From NCBI GenBank assembly GCA_963210315.1, contig OY723281.1, positions 1-64,000 of the forward strand: a DNA stretch of 64,000 nucleotides, read 5' to 3'. The notes below the pieces were generated by a model that saw only the letters and a list, made by a program, of their open reading frames with translations, searched no databases and had not been told where the DNA came from. Every line of letters starts with the position of its first letter. Positions within the stretch are counted from its first letter, which is position 1. Source of the stretch: Rhynchopus euleeides (taxonomy: Eukaryota > Euglenozoa > Diplonemea > Diplonemida > Diplonemidae). Of the stretch, positions 1 to 10,300 are shown one piece after another. The translations under genes and the position numbers were made by a program.

Positions 1-1198
1 GAAATTCCTTAGGGAAATCGCCCATAGTAGTTTTATAGCGTTTCCGCGGCGAAAACGGCCAGAAAACTGATGACAACGCACCACCACGTTCCGCTAGGTA
101 TGGGTAGCGACCCGGGAATGTCGGTCAGTTTTCACAGAAATTAGTGGAAGATAAAAAATCGGTCCCCCAGCCAGGGGTCCCTGTGGTTACTATAATGTAT
201 AGTGGGAATCCAGGTTTTTAGGGTGACCCTTTAGCAACATTTTTTGTTTTTCGAATTTTTTGTCGATTTTCTTTACCGTGTAAAGAACGGAGCGCGTCTA
301 TCCCAAAAGTAAGTGGGGCCGCCACTTTTCTGCTCAGAATTCTGTTCGACTTTGATAAAAACTCTGAGTTTCACCAAACCAGCCAAAAATCCCTGCAAAA
401 ATCGTGTTTTTGGTGACGTCGGCAATATTTTCGAAACAGCTCAGAACTGCAAAATTCCTTCGATGGTGAAATTTCCGGGGGGTGTACCTCCCCGAAAACA
501 ATTTCGGATTTCAGCCACTCGAAAATCCGTCCATGTTGGGTGCCATCGGGAAATCCAACGTTTTGGTTGGAAATTCCTTAGGGAAATCGCCCATAGTAGT
601 TTTATAGCGTTTCCGCGGCGAAAACGGCCAGAAAACTGATGACAACGCACCACCACGTTCCGCTAGGTATGGGTAGCGACCCGGGAATGTCGGTCAGTTT
701 TCACAGAAATTAGTGGAAGATAAAAAATCGGTCCCCCAGCCAGGGGTCCCTGTGGTTACTATAATGTATAGTGGGAATCCAGGTTTTTAGGGTGACCCTT
801 TAGCAACATTTTTTGTTTTTCGAATTTTTTGTCGATTTTCTTTACCGTGTAAAGAACGGAGCGCGTCTATCCCAAAAGTAAGTGGGGCCGCCACTTTTCT
901 GCTCAGAATTCTGTTCGACTTTGATAAAAACTCTGAGTTTCACCAAACCAGCCAAAAATCCCTGCAAAAATCGTGTTTTTGGTGACGTCGGCAATATTTT
1001 CGAAACAGCTCAGAACTGCAAAATTCCTTCGATGGTGAAATTTCCGGGGGGTGTACCTCCCCGAAAACAATTTCGGATTTCAGCCACTCGAAAATCCGTC
1101 CATGTTGGGTGCCATCGGGAAATCCAACGTTTTGGTTGGAAATTCCTTAGGGAAATCGCCCATAGTAGTTTTATAGCGTTTCCGCGGCGAAAACGGCC
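1..1198. repeat. 569-bp tandem satellite, about 2.1 copies
   Basis: The sequence beginning GAAATTCCTTAGGG at 1 recurs at 570 and 1139, so the unit is 569 bp. The first two copies look identical by eye. The third breaks off at about 1198, where AAACGGCC is followed by unrelated sequence. Short open frames at 313-639 and 882-1304 are the same frame repeated and show no protein character. The array runs off the left edge, so its full length is unknown. Confidence 0.93.
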
Positions 1199-1685
1199 TC
1201 AAAACCGACGGTACGGCATGTCGGTGACAATGGTGAGCCAAAAACAAGCACTTGCGACATCGGACGAGCAAAAAGACGTAGGGGACGACCATATGGATCC
1301 GTAAGGGAATGTCAGCCTTTTTCGCCTTTTTTTTGCATATTCAGTGTTCCGGTTGAGGGTTCCTGTGCTGTGTTGTTGTGTGTATGCATGGAGGTGTGCC
1401 TGTGTGTTGTGGTGCCTGCGTAATCAATGCAATCGGAAGGCAATGTGGGGAAGAGTTGGGGTCAGAGGATGGGGCGGGGTTGGTGCTGCTGTCTCTGTCG
1501 GATTCATGAATTTTTCTGCAGAGTCTGTCTCTCTGTCGGTTGTGGTTTGTGTGCCTGAAGACTGTGTTAGATCGAGCCTGGGAGGAGTACACACATCGCG
1601 GCAGGCTTGGCACAGGTTAGGAGCGTCTTTCAGGGAAAAGCAGGTGAATGAATCAATAGTGGCACATGTGGGAAGGCAAGAGATG
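1199..1685. other. Non-coding spacer between satellite and Helitron-like ORF
   Basis: GT-rich sequence on the plus strand, with no gene I can support. It lies directly 3' of the helicase-OTU frame, so it may hold the 3' end of that element. I could not identify a Helitron-type CTRR end with its preceding hairpin. Confidence 0.4.
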
Positions 1686-4079
1686 CTAGGGATTTTGGTT
1701 TTGCGGCCGACCATCATGGATCACAGTTGTTGTAAGGCTCTGCTGAACCTTGCTGTATCCGTATGCAGAGAACTGCAAGAAGTGTACGCTGTTGTCACAA
1801 ATAATGTAAAAGGTGTTGGCTGCCTTCGGGGTGTTGTATTTGTGCTCACTGACCTTCTGTCCAAGGCCATTGTCTGCATCTTCTGTGAGAATGACAACAA
1901 TGCAGATCTGCAAAACAACAGCGGTTAGATACACAGCAATGCTGTCAGCCCAGAATGGCGAGTTCATCACTCGATGCAAGTTGCAGTAGTCCTGGACTCC
2001 TTTCTGACATTCCAGACCCAAGCCCTGCCAATGAACAAAAGATGCAATTGAAACCAAGTGTCTCAGTCCCTCTGGAAAGGGATCCTTCCAGACATGTTCA
2101 CGAAGGAGCTTTGCGGAAGCCCGTTGGTCCAGGGCAGCCGTCCCCACCCCAGGAACTCTTCTTCTGATTTGACTGTAGCACAAAAGGGAGTGGTAAAAGC
2201 AATGACCGTCTCCAGGAACGTCAACAACGGCGGTACAGGGAAGCCCTGCAGCTGCCAGAAACTGGCGGACCCGAAGGGAGACTGTTGTTCTTTCAAGCTG
2301 TGCTCCTGTTCTCTTCAGGTTTGGGGGGAAAAAACTCAGTCGATCACCGTCGCGGTTAGAGTCAGGAAGATGATACTGAGGAAAAGGCATGCCATCATCA
2401 TCATCGTCATCATCATCGTCATCTTCAGCAAACTCAAGGTGTGCCACTGTGTTGGGGAGGGGTGCATTTCTTTGCAAGGCTTCTGCAGTTGGAGGAGGGA
2501 GGTTAGAGTTTTGATGAACAGAAGCCGAGTAAGCTGCATCCGAAATTGTCTGGTACTTTGTTCTGATGGCTGCCTTCTCAGCATCAGTCAGGTTTGCAAA
2601 TATCCCCTCCACCTCCCTCCCCACAACATCAAGCACCTCCTTGAAGACAGGATTCTGAATTGGGAACATTTTTCCTGTCATCTTACTCACAGGAACAGCA
2701 ACCTTCACAGCATCAGACGAACGGCACCTGCTGAGGGCAACATACAGCTGTCCATGTGCAAAGCACTGGTTTGTAGTCAGGTCAAGCCCAACCCGATCCA
2801 GTGTCTGTCCCTGTGCTTTGTTGATTGTGCTTGCAAAGGCAAGAGAAACTGGAAACTGGACACGCTTCATGGCAAAGCCAACCTTTTTTGCATCTGGTTC
2901 GTTCTTGACCCGTGGGATGCAGATGTAGTCACTTTCCAGGGTGTCAGGTTTGTCAATCGGAACACACAGAAGGTTGAGAGGGGTAATCCTCTTCAAGATC
3001 AGCCGTGTCCCATTACACAGCCCTCCTGGAGGATTCAAGTTCTTCAGAAGCATGACAGGTGCCCCAACCTTGAGGTGCAGTGTGTGGAGTGGGATTCCAG
3101 TCACCACCACTTGGTTGAGCACATCATTGTCAAGAAGGTCAGGACGAACATTCTCCTCAACACAGGTGTCCTGCCCGATAATGAGAAACTCCTCCCCAGG
3201 CATCCTCTGCAGACATTTTTGGTTGAGCTCACGCTGTGCACTGTTTGTTGGACACATGATCATTGCATTCCCAATGAATGAGGAGGAGAAGGAGGATGGA
3301 GCATGATGATTGTTCTGCTTCTTCGAAAGATTTGGAAAGGTGTGTTCAATCAGGTCTTCCTGGCTGTAGTAGTGGCAACTGTCATTTTTTCTTCTGATTG
3401 CAGCAGCACTGGAAGGAAACACGTTCTTGACATACATCTTGCTGAAGAGGTTTATGGTCCCATCTTCCTCATTCATGGAACCATCCCCAACTGCACTCAA
3501 AAACTGTGCATATTCCAGGTCACCCTGTTGCCTCATAATTTGGGTCAAACTTATCTTCTGAATTTCAGGCCAGAGAGGGGACATGTGGAGTGTTGCTGCA
3601 ATTGCCCCCTCCCTGGTGTCATGCACCGGAAGAATTTGCTTGATGTCACCACCAAGCACTGTCACAATCCCACCAAAGGGTGCCTCATTCTGCCTCACCC
3701 TCCGACAGGACCGATCCACAATCTCAACACATTCCCTCCTTGCCATCACCACCTCATCCCAAACAATCAGTGACGTTTTTCTGATCAAGTCCTCAAACTC
3801 TGTGGGCAAGGAACAGAGTTTGTTACATTCGGAAGGGTCAATGTTGAGGGGAATCTTGAACCGGTTGTGGGCGGTCCGCCCCCCACGAAGAAGTGTAGCA
3901 GCAATTCCGGAACTGGCAACGGCTAGGGCGATGGAGTGCCCTTCCTGTTGAGGCATCGGATTCCCGACGGCTCTTCCGAAACGCAGCAGCCCGCCTTCTG
4001 TCGCTTGAATCAGAACTGTCATCCTCCTCCTCTTCCCCAGGAATCTGCTCGCCAGCGAAAAGCAAGCCCGCACGTTCAT
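1686..4079 (-). CDS. Helitron-like PIF1 helicase fused to an OTU cysteine protease domain (5' truncated)
   Basis: The 797-residue frame has two domains. Residues ~50-480 carry PIF1/RecD-type helicase motifs: SSGIAATLLRGGRTAH, Walker B VWDEV (~106), GGDIKQILPV (~150), a GLCNGTRL block, and INKAQGQTL (~421) followed by HGQLYVALSR. The GxxGxGKT Walker A that should precede these is absent, as is any Rep nuclease, so this is a truncated copy. After an Asp-rich linker comes an OTU domain (~610-770) with GDGHCF (catalytic D and C, ~624) and NSVHFL (candidate His, ~765). PIF1 helicases of this subtype belong to Helitron/Helentron rolling-circle transposons, some of which are known to carry OTU domains. 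The chosen ATG is simply the first in frame and is not conserved start context. An acidic stretch in another frame at 3838-4287 may be an upstream exon or a displaced part. A host PIF1 gene is less likely, given the OTU fusion and repeat surroundings. Confidence 0.8.
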   Translation of the reverse strand: MNVRACFSLASRFLGKRRRMTVLIQATEGGLLRFGRAVGNPMPQQEGHSIALAVASSGIAATLLRGGRTAHNRFKIPLNIDPSECNKLCSLPTEFEDLIRKTSLIVWDEVVMARRECVEIVDRSCRRVRQNEAPFGGIVTVLGGDIKQILPVHDTREGAIAATLHMSPLWPEIQKISLTQIMRQQGDLEYAQFLSAVGDGSMNEEDGTINLFSKMYVKNVFPSSAAAIRRKNDSCHYYSQEDLIEHTFPNLSKKQNNHHAPSSFSSSFIGNAMIMCPTNSAQRELNQKCLQRMPGEEFLIIGQDTCVEENVRPDLLDNDVLNQVVVTGIPLHTLHLKVGAPVMLLKNLNPPGGLCNGTRLILKRITPLNLLCVPIDKPDTLESDYICIPRVKNEPDAKKVGFAMKRVQFPVSLAFASTINKAQGQTLDRVGLDLTTNQCFAHGQLYVALSRCRSSDAVKVAVPVSKMTGKMFPIQNPVFKEVLDVVGREVEGIFANLTDAEKAAIRTKYQTISDAAYSASVHQNSNLPPPTAEALQRNAPLPNTVAHLEFAEDDDDDDDDDDGMPFPQYHLPDSNRDGDRLSFFPPNLKRTGAQLERTTVSLRVRQFLAAAGLPCTAVVDVPGDGHCFYHSLLCYSQIRRRVPGVGTAALDQRASAKLLREHVWKDPFPEGLRHLVSIASFVHWQGLGLECQKGVQDYCNLHRVMNSPFWADSIAVYLTAVVLQICIVVILTEDADNGLGQKVSEHKYNTPKAANTFYIICDNSVHFLQFSAYGYSKVQQSLTTTVIHDGRPQNQNP

Positions 4080-4399
4080 TCTGGATCATCAGCGGCACAG
4101 AGCAACGACGAGTGCCTTCTGGATTCCACATCCATGGGCCATCCCAGCAAAAGCGGTAGCCGGCCGAGACGTACTCCTCAATGGTCCGCAGACGTGCATG
4201 CGACATAGTTTGTGTGGTTCCTGTGTGGGAGATGTGTGTGGATGCACGTACAAGATGACACAACACATGAACAAGACGGAGCTGCAAACAAAAGACATGA
4301 ACAAGGGGCGGGAGCAGGCAGGGAAGGGTGGGGGGGGGGGGGGGCGGGGGGGACGCGACACAGGTTCACACCTGAACAACACGCTTGCTCATTTCTCGT
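4080..4399. other. Left flank of the 8-bp satellite
   Basis: Contains a G run at about 4330-4350 and a minus-strand frame (part of 3838-4287) with an EEEEDDSSDSSD acidic tract. That tract could be a lost 5' exon of the helicase element. No other gene is visible. The satellite starts abruptly after TTTCTCGT. Confidence 0.4.
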
Positions 4400-7300
4400 G
4401 CGGGTTTGCGGGTTTGCGGGTTTGCGGGTTTGCGGGTTTGCGGGTTTGCGGGTTTGCGGGTTTGCGGGTTTGCGGGTTTGCGGGTTTGCGGGTTTGCGGG
4501 TTTGCGGGTTTGCGGGTTTGCGGGTTTGCGGGTTTGCGGGTTTGCGGGTTTGCGGGTTTGCGGGTTTGCGGGTTTGCGGGTTTGCGGGTTTGCGGGTTTG
4601 CGGGTTTGCGGGTTTGCGGGTTTGCGGGTTTGCGGGTTTGCGGGTTTGCGGGTTTGCGGGTTTGCGGGTTTGCGGGTTTGCGGGTTTGCGGGTTTGCGGG
4701 TTTGCGGGTTTGCGGGTTTGCGGGTTTGCGGGTTTGCGGGTTTGCGGGTTTGCGGGTTTGCGGGTTTGCGGGTTTGCGGGTTTGCGGGTTTGCGGGTTTG
4801 CGGGTTTGCGGGTTTGCGGGTTTGCGGGTTTGCGGGTTTGCGGGTTTGCGGGTTTGCGGGTTTGCGGGTTTGCGGGTTTGCGGGTTTGCGGGTTTGCGGG
4901 TTTGCGGGTTTGCGGGTTTGCGGGTTTGCGGGTTTGCGGGTTTGCGGGTTTGCGGGTTTGCGGGTTTGCGGGTTTGCGGGTTTGCGGGTTTGCGGGTTTG
5001 CGGGTTTGCGGGTTTGCGGGTTTGCGGGTTTGCGGGTTTGCGGGTTTGCGGGTTTGCGGGTTTGCGGGTTTGCGGGTTTGCGGGTTTGCGGGTTTGCGGG
5101 TTTGCGGGTTTGCGGGTTTGCGGGTTTGCGGGTTTGCGGGTTTGCGGGTTTGCGGGTTTGCGGGTTTGCGGGTTTGCGGGTTTGCGGGTTTGCGGGTTTG
5201 CGGGTTTGCGGGTTTGCGGGTTTGCGGGTTTGCGGGTTTGCGGGTTTGCGGGTTTGCGGGTTTGCGGGTTTGCGGGTTTGCGGGTTTGCGGGTTTGCGGG
5301 TTTGCGGGTTTGCGGGTTTGCGGGTTTGCGGGTTTGCGGGTTTGCGGGTTTGCGGGTTTGCGGGTTTGCGGGTTTGCGGGTTTGCGGGTTTGCGGGTTTG
5401 CGGGTTTGCGGGTTTGCGGGTTTGCGGGTTTGCGGGTTTGCGGGTTTGCGGGTTTGCGGGTTTGCGGGTTTGCGGGTTTGCGGGTTTGCGGGTTTGCGGG
5501 TTTGCGGGTTTGCGGGTTTGCGGGTTTGCGGGTTTGCGGGTTTGCGGGTTTGCGGGTTTGCGGGTTTGCGGGTTTGCGGGTTTGCGGGTTTGCGGGTTTG
5601 CGGGTTTGCGGGTTTGCGGGTTTGCGGGTTTGCGGGTTTGCGGGTTTGCGGGTTTGCGGGTTTGCGGGTTTGCGGGTTTGCGGGTTTGCGGGTTTGCGGG
5701 TTTGCGGGTTTGCGGGTTTGCGGGTTTGCGGGTTTGCGGGTTTGCGGGTTTGCGGGTTTGCGGGTTTGCGGGTTTGCGGGTTTGCGGGTTTGCGGGTTTG
5801 CGGGTTTGCGGGTTTGCGGGTTTGCGGGTTTGCGGGTTTGCGGGTTTGCGGGTTTGCGGGTTTGCGGGTTTGCGGGTTTGCGGGTTTGCGGGTTTGCGGG
5901 TTTGCGGGTTTGCGGGTTTGCGGGTTTGCGGGTTTGCGGGTTTGCGGGTTTGCGGGTTTGCGGGTTTGCGGGTTTGCGGGTTTGCGGGTTTGCGGGTTTG
6001 CGGGTTTGCGGGTTTGCGGGTTTGCGGGTTTGCGGGTTTGCGGGTTTGCGGGTTTGCGGGTTTGCGGGTTTGCGGGTTTGCGGGTTTGCGGGTTTGCGGG
6101 TTTGCGGGTTTGCGGGTTTGCGGGTTTGCGGGTTTGCGGGTTTGCGGGTTTGCGGGTTTGCGGGTTTGCGGGTTTGCGGGTTTGCGGGTTTGCGGGTTTG
6201 CGGGTTTGCGGGTTTGCGGGTTTGCGGGTTTGCGGGTTTGCGGGTTTGCGGGTTTGCGGGTTTGCGGGTTTGCGGGTTTGCGGGTTTGCGGGTTTGCGGG
6301 TTTGCGGGTTTGCGGGTTTGCGGGTTTGCGGGTTTGCGGGTTTGCGGGTTTGCGGGTTTGCGGGTTTGCGGGTTTGCGGGTTTGCGGGTTTGCGGGTTTG
6401 CGGGTTTGCGGGTTTGCGGGTTTGCGGGTTTGCGGGTTTGCGGGTTTGCGGGTTTGCGGGTTTGCGGGTTTGCGGGTTTGCGGGTTTGCGGGTTTGCGGG
6501 TTTGCGGGTTTGCGGGTTTGCGGGTTTGCGGGTTTGCGGGTTTGCGGGTTTGCGGGTTTGCGGGTTTGCGGGTTTGCGGGTTTGCGGGTTTGCGGGTTTG
6601 CGGGTTTGCGGGTTTGCGGGTTTGCGGGTTTGCGGGTTTGCGGGTTTGCGGGTTTGCGGGTTTGCGGGTTTGCGGGTTTGCGGGTTTGCGGGTTTGCGGG
6701 TTTGCGGGTTTGCGGGTTTGCGGGTTTGCGGGTTTGCGGGTTTGCGGGTTTGCGGGTTTGCGGGTTTGCGGGTTTGCGGGTTTGCGGGTTTGCGGGTTTG
6801 CGGGTTTGCGGGTTTGCGGGTTTGCGGGTTTGCGGGTTTGCGGGTTTGCGGGTTTGCGGGTTTGCGGGTTTGCGGGTTTGCGGGTTTGCGGGTTTGCGGG
6901 TTTGCGGGTTTGCGGGTTTGCGGGTTTGCGGGTTTGCGGGTTTGCGGGTTTGCGGGTTTGCGGGTTTGCGGGTTTGCGGGTTTGCGGGTTTGCGGGTTTG
7001 CGGGTTTGCGGGTTTGCGGGTTTGCGGGTTTGCGGGTTTGCGGGTTTGCGGGTTTGCGGGTTTGCGGGTTTGCGGGTTTGCGGGTTTGCGGGTTTGCGGG
7101 TTTGCGGGTTTGCGGGTTTGCGGGTTTGCGGGTTTGCGGGTTTGCGGGTTTGCGGGTTTGCGGGTTTGCGGGTTTGCGGGTTTGCGGGTTTGCGGGTTTG
7201 CGGGTTTGCGGGTTTGCGGGTTTGCGGGTTTGCGGGTTTGCGGGTTTGCGGGTTTGCGGGTTTGCGGGTTTGCGGGTTTGCGGGTTTGCGGGTTTGCGGG

Positions 7301-10300
7301 TTTGCGGGTTTGCGGGTTTGCGGGTTTGCGGGTTTGCGGGTTTGCGGGTTTGCGGGTTTGCGGGTTTGCGGGTTTGCGGGTTTGCGGGTTTGCGGGTTTG
7401 CGGGTTTGCGGGTTTGCGGGTTTGCGGGTTTGCGGGTTTGCGGGTTTGCGGGTTTGCGGGTTTGCGGGTTTGCGGGTTTGCGGGTTTGCGGGTTTGCGGG
7501 TTTGCGGGTTTGCGGGTTTGCGGGTTTGCGGGTTTGCGGGTTTGCGGGTTTGCGGGTTTGCGGGTTTGCGGGTTTGCGGGTTTGCGGGTTTGCGGGTTTG
7601 CGGGTTTGCGGGTTTGCGGGTTTGCGGGTTTGCGGGTTTGCGGGTTTGCGGGTTTGCGGGTTTGCGGGTTTGCGGGTTTGCGGGTTTGCGGGTTTGCGGG
7701 TTTGCGGGTTTGCGGGTTTGCGGGTTTGCGGGTTTGCGGGTTTGCGGGTTTGCGGGTTTGCGGGTTTGCGGGTTTGCGGGTTTGCGGGTTTGCGGGTTTG
7801 CGGGTTTGCGGGTTTGCGGGTTTGCGGGTTTGCGGGTTTGCGGGTTTGCGGGTTTGCGGGTTTGCGGGTTTGCGGGTTTGCGGGTTTGCGGGTTTGCGGG
7901 TTTGCGGGTTTGCGGGTTTGCGGGTTTGCGGGTTTGCGGGTTTGCGGGTTTGCGGGTTTGCGGGTTTGCGGGTTTGCGGGTTTGCGGGTTTGCGGGTTTG
8001 CGGGTTTGCGGGTTTGCGGGTTTGCGGGTTTGCGGGTTTGCGGGTTTGCGGGTTTGCGGGTTTGCGGGTTTGCGGGTTTGCGGGTTTGCGGGTTTGCGGG
8101 TTTGCGGGTTTGCGGGTTTGCGGGTTTGCGGGTTTGCGGGTTTGCGGGTTTGCGGGTTTGCGGGTTTGCGGGTTTGCGGGTTTGCGGGTTTGCGGGTTTG
8201 CGGGTTTGCGGGTTTGCGGGTTTGCGGGTTTGCGGGTTTGCGGGTTTGCGGGTTTGCGGGTTTGCGGGTTTGCGGGTTTGCGGGTTTGCGGGTTTGCGGG
8301 TTTGCGGGTTTGCGGGTTTGCGGGTTTGCGGGTTTGCGGGTTTGCGGGTTTGCGGGTTTGCGGGTTTGCGGGTTTGCGGGTTTGCGGGTTTGCGGGTTTG
8401 CGGGTTTGCGGGTTTGCGGGTTTGCGGGTTTGCGGGTTTGCGGGTTTGCGGGTTTGCGGGTTTGCGGGTTTGCGGGTTTGCGGGTTTGCGGGTTTGCGGG
8501 TTTGCGGGTTTGCGGGTTTGCGGGTTTGCGGGTTTGCGGGTTTGCGGGTTTGCGGGTTTGCGGGTTTGCGGGTTTGCGGGTTTGCGGGTTTGCGGGTTTG
8601 CGGGTTTGCGGGTTTGCGGGTTTGCGGGTTTGCGGGTTTGCGGGTTTGCGGGTTTGCGGGTTTGCGGGTTTGCGGGTTTGCGGGTTTGCGGGTTTGCGGG
8701 TTTGCGGGTTTGCGGGTTTGCGGGTTTGCGGGTTTGCGGGTTTGCGGGTTTGCGGGTTTGCGGGTTTGCGGGTTTGCGGGTTTGCGGGTTTGCGGGTTTG
8801 CGGGTTTGCGGGTTTGCGGGTTTGCGGGTTTGCGGGTTTGCGGGTTTGCGGGTTTGCGGGTTTGCGGGTTTGCGGGTTTGCGGGTTTGCGGGTTTGCGGG
8901 TTTGCGGGTTTGCGGGTTTGCGGGTTTGCGGGTTTGCGGGTTTGCGGGTTTGCGGGTTTGCGGGTTTGCGGGTTTGCGGGTTTGCGGGTTTGCGGGTTTG
9001 CGGGTTTGCGGGTTTGCGGGTTTGCGGGTTTGCGGGTTTGCGGGTTTGCGGGTTTGCGGGTTTGCGGGTTTGCGGGTTTGCGGGTTTGCGGGTTTGCGGG
9101 TTTGCGGGTTTGCGGGTTTGCGGGTTTGCGGGTTTGCGGGTTTGCGGGTTTGCGGGTTTGCGGGTTTGCGGGTTTGCGGGTTTGCGGGTTTGCGGGTTTG
9201 CGGGTTTGCGGGTTTGCGGGTTTGCGGGTTTGCGGGTTTGCGGGTTTGCGGGTTTGCGGGTTTGCGGGTTTGCGGGTTTGCGGGTTTGCGGGTTTGCGGG
9301 TTTGCGGGTTTGCGGGTTTGCGGGTTTGCGGGTTTGCGGGTTTGCGGGTTTGCGGGTTTGCGGGTTTGCGGGTTTGCGGGTTTGCGGGTTTGCGGGTTTG
9401 CGGGTTTGCGGGTTTGCGGGTTTGCGGGTTTGCGGGTTTGCGGGTTTGCGGGTTTGCGGGTTTGCGGGTTTGCGGGTTTGCGGGTTTGCGGGTTTGCGGG
9501 TTTGCGGGTTTGCGGGTTTGCGGGTTTGCGGGTTTGCGGGTTTGCGGGTTTGCGGGTTTGCGGGTTTGCGGGTTTGCGGGTTTGCGGGTTTGCGGGTTTG
9601 CGGGTTTGCGGGTTTGCGGGTTTGCGGGTTTGCGGGTTTGCGGGTTTGCGGGTTTGCGGGTTTGCGGGTTTGCGGGTTTGCGGGTTTGCGGGTTTGCGGG
9701 TTTGCGGGTTTGCGGGTTTGCGGGTTTGCGGGTTTGCGGGTTTGCGGGTTTGCGGGTTTGCGGGTTTGCGGGTTTGCGGGTTTGCGGGTTTGCGGGTTTG
9801 CGGGTTTGCGGGTTTGCGGGTTTGCGGGTTTGCGGGTTTGCGGGTTTGCGGGTTTGCGGGTTTGCGGGTTTGCGGGTTTGCGGGTTTGCGGGTTTGCGGG
9901 TTTGCGGGTTTGCGGGTTTGCGGGTTTGCGGGTTTGCGGGTTTGCGGGTTTGCGGGTTTGCGGGTTTGCGGGTTTGCGGGTTTGCGGGTTTGCGGGTTTG
10001 CGGGTTTGCGGGTTTGCGGGTTTGCGGGTTTGCGGGTTTGCGGGTTTGCGGGTTTGCGGGTTTGCGGGTTTGCGGGTTTGCGGGTTTGCGGGTTTGCGGG
10101 TTTGCGGGTTTGCGGGTTTGCGGGTTTGCGGGTTTGCGGGTTTGCGGGTTTGCGGGTTTGCGGGTTTGCGGGTTTGCGGGTTTGCGGGTTTGCGGGTTTG
10201 CGGGTTTGCGGGTTTGCGGGTTTGCGGGTTTGCGGGTTTGCGGGTTTGCGGGTTTGCGGGTTTGCGGGTTTGCGGGTTTGCGGGTTTGCGGGTTTGCGGG

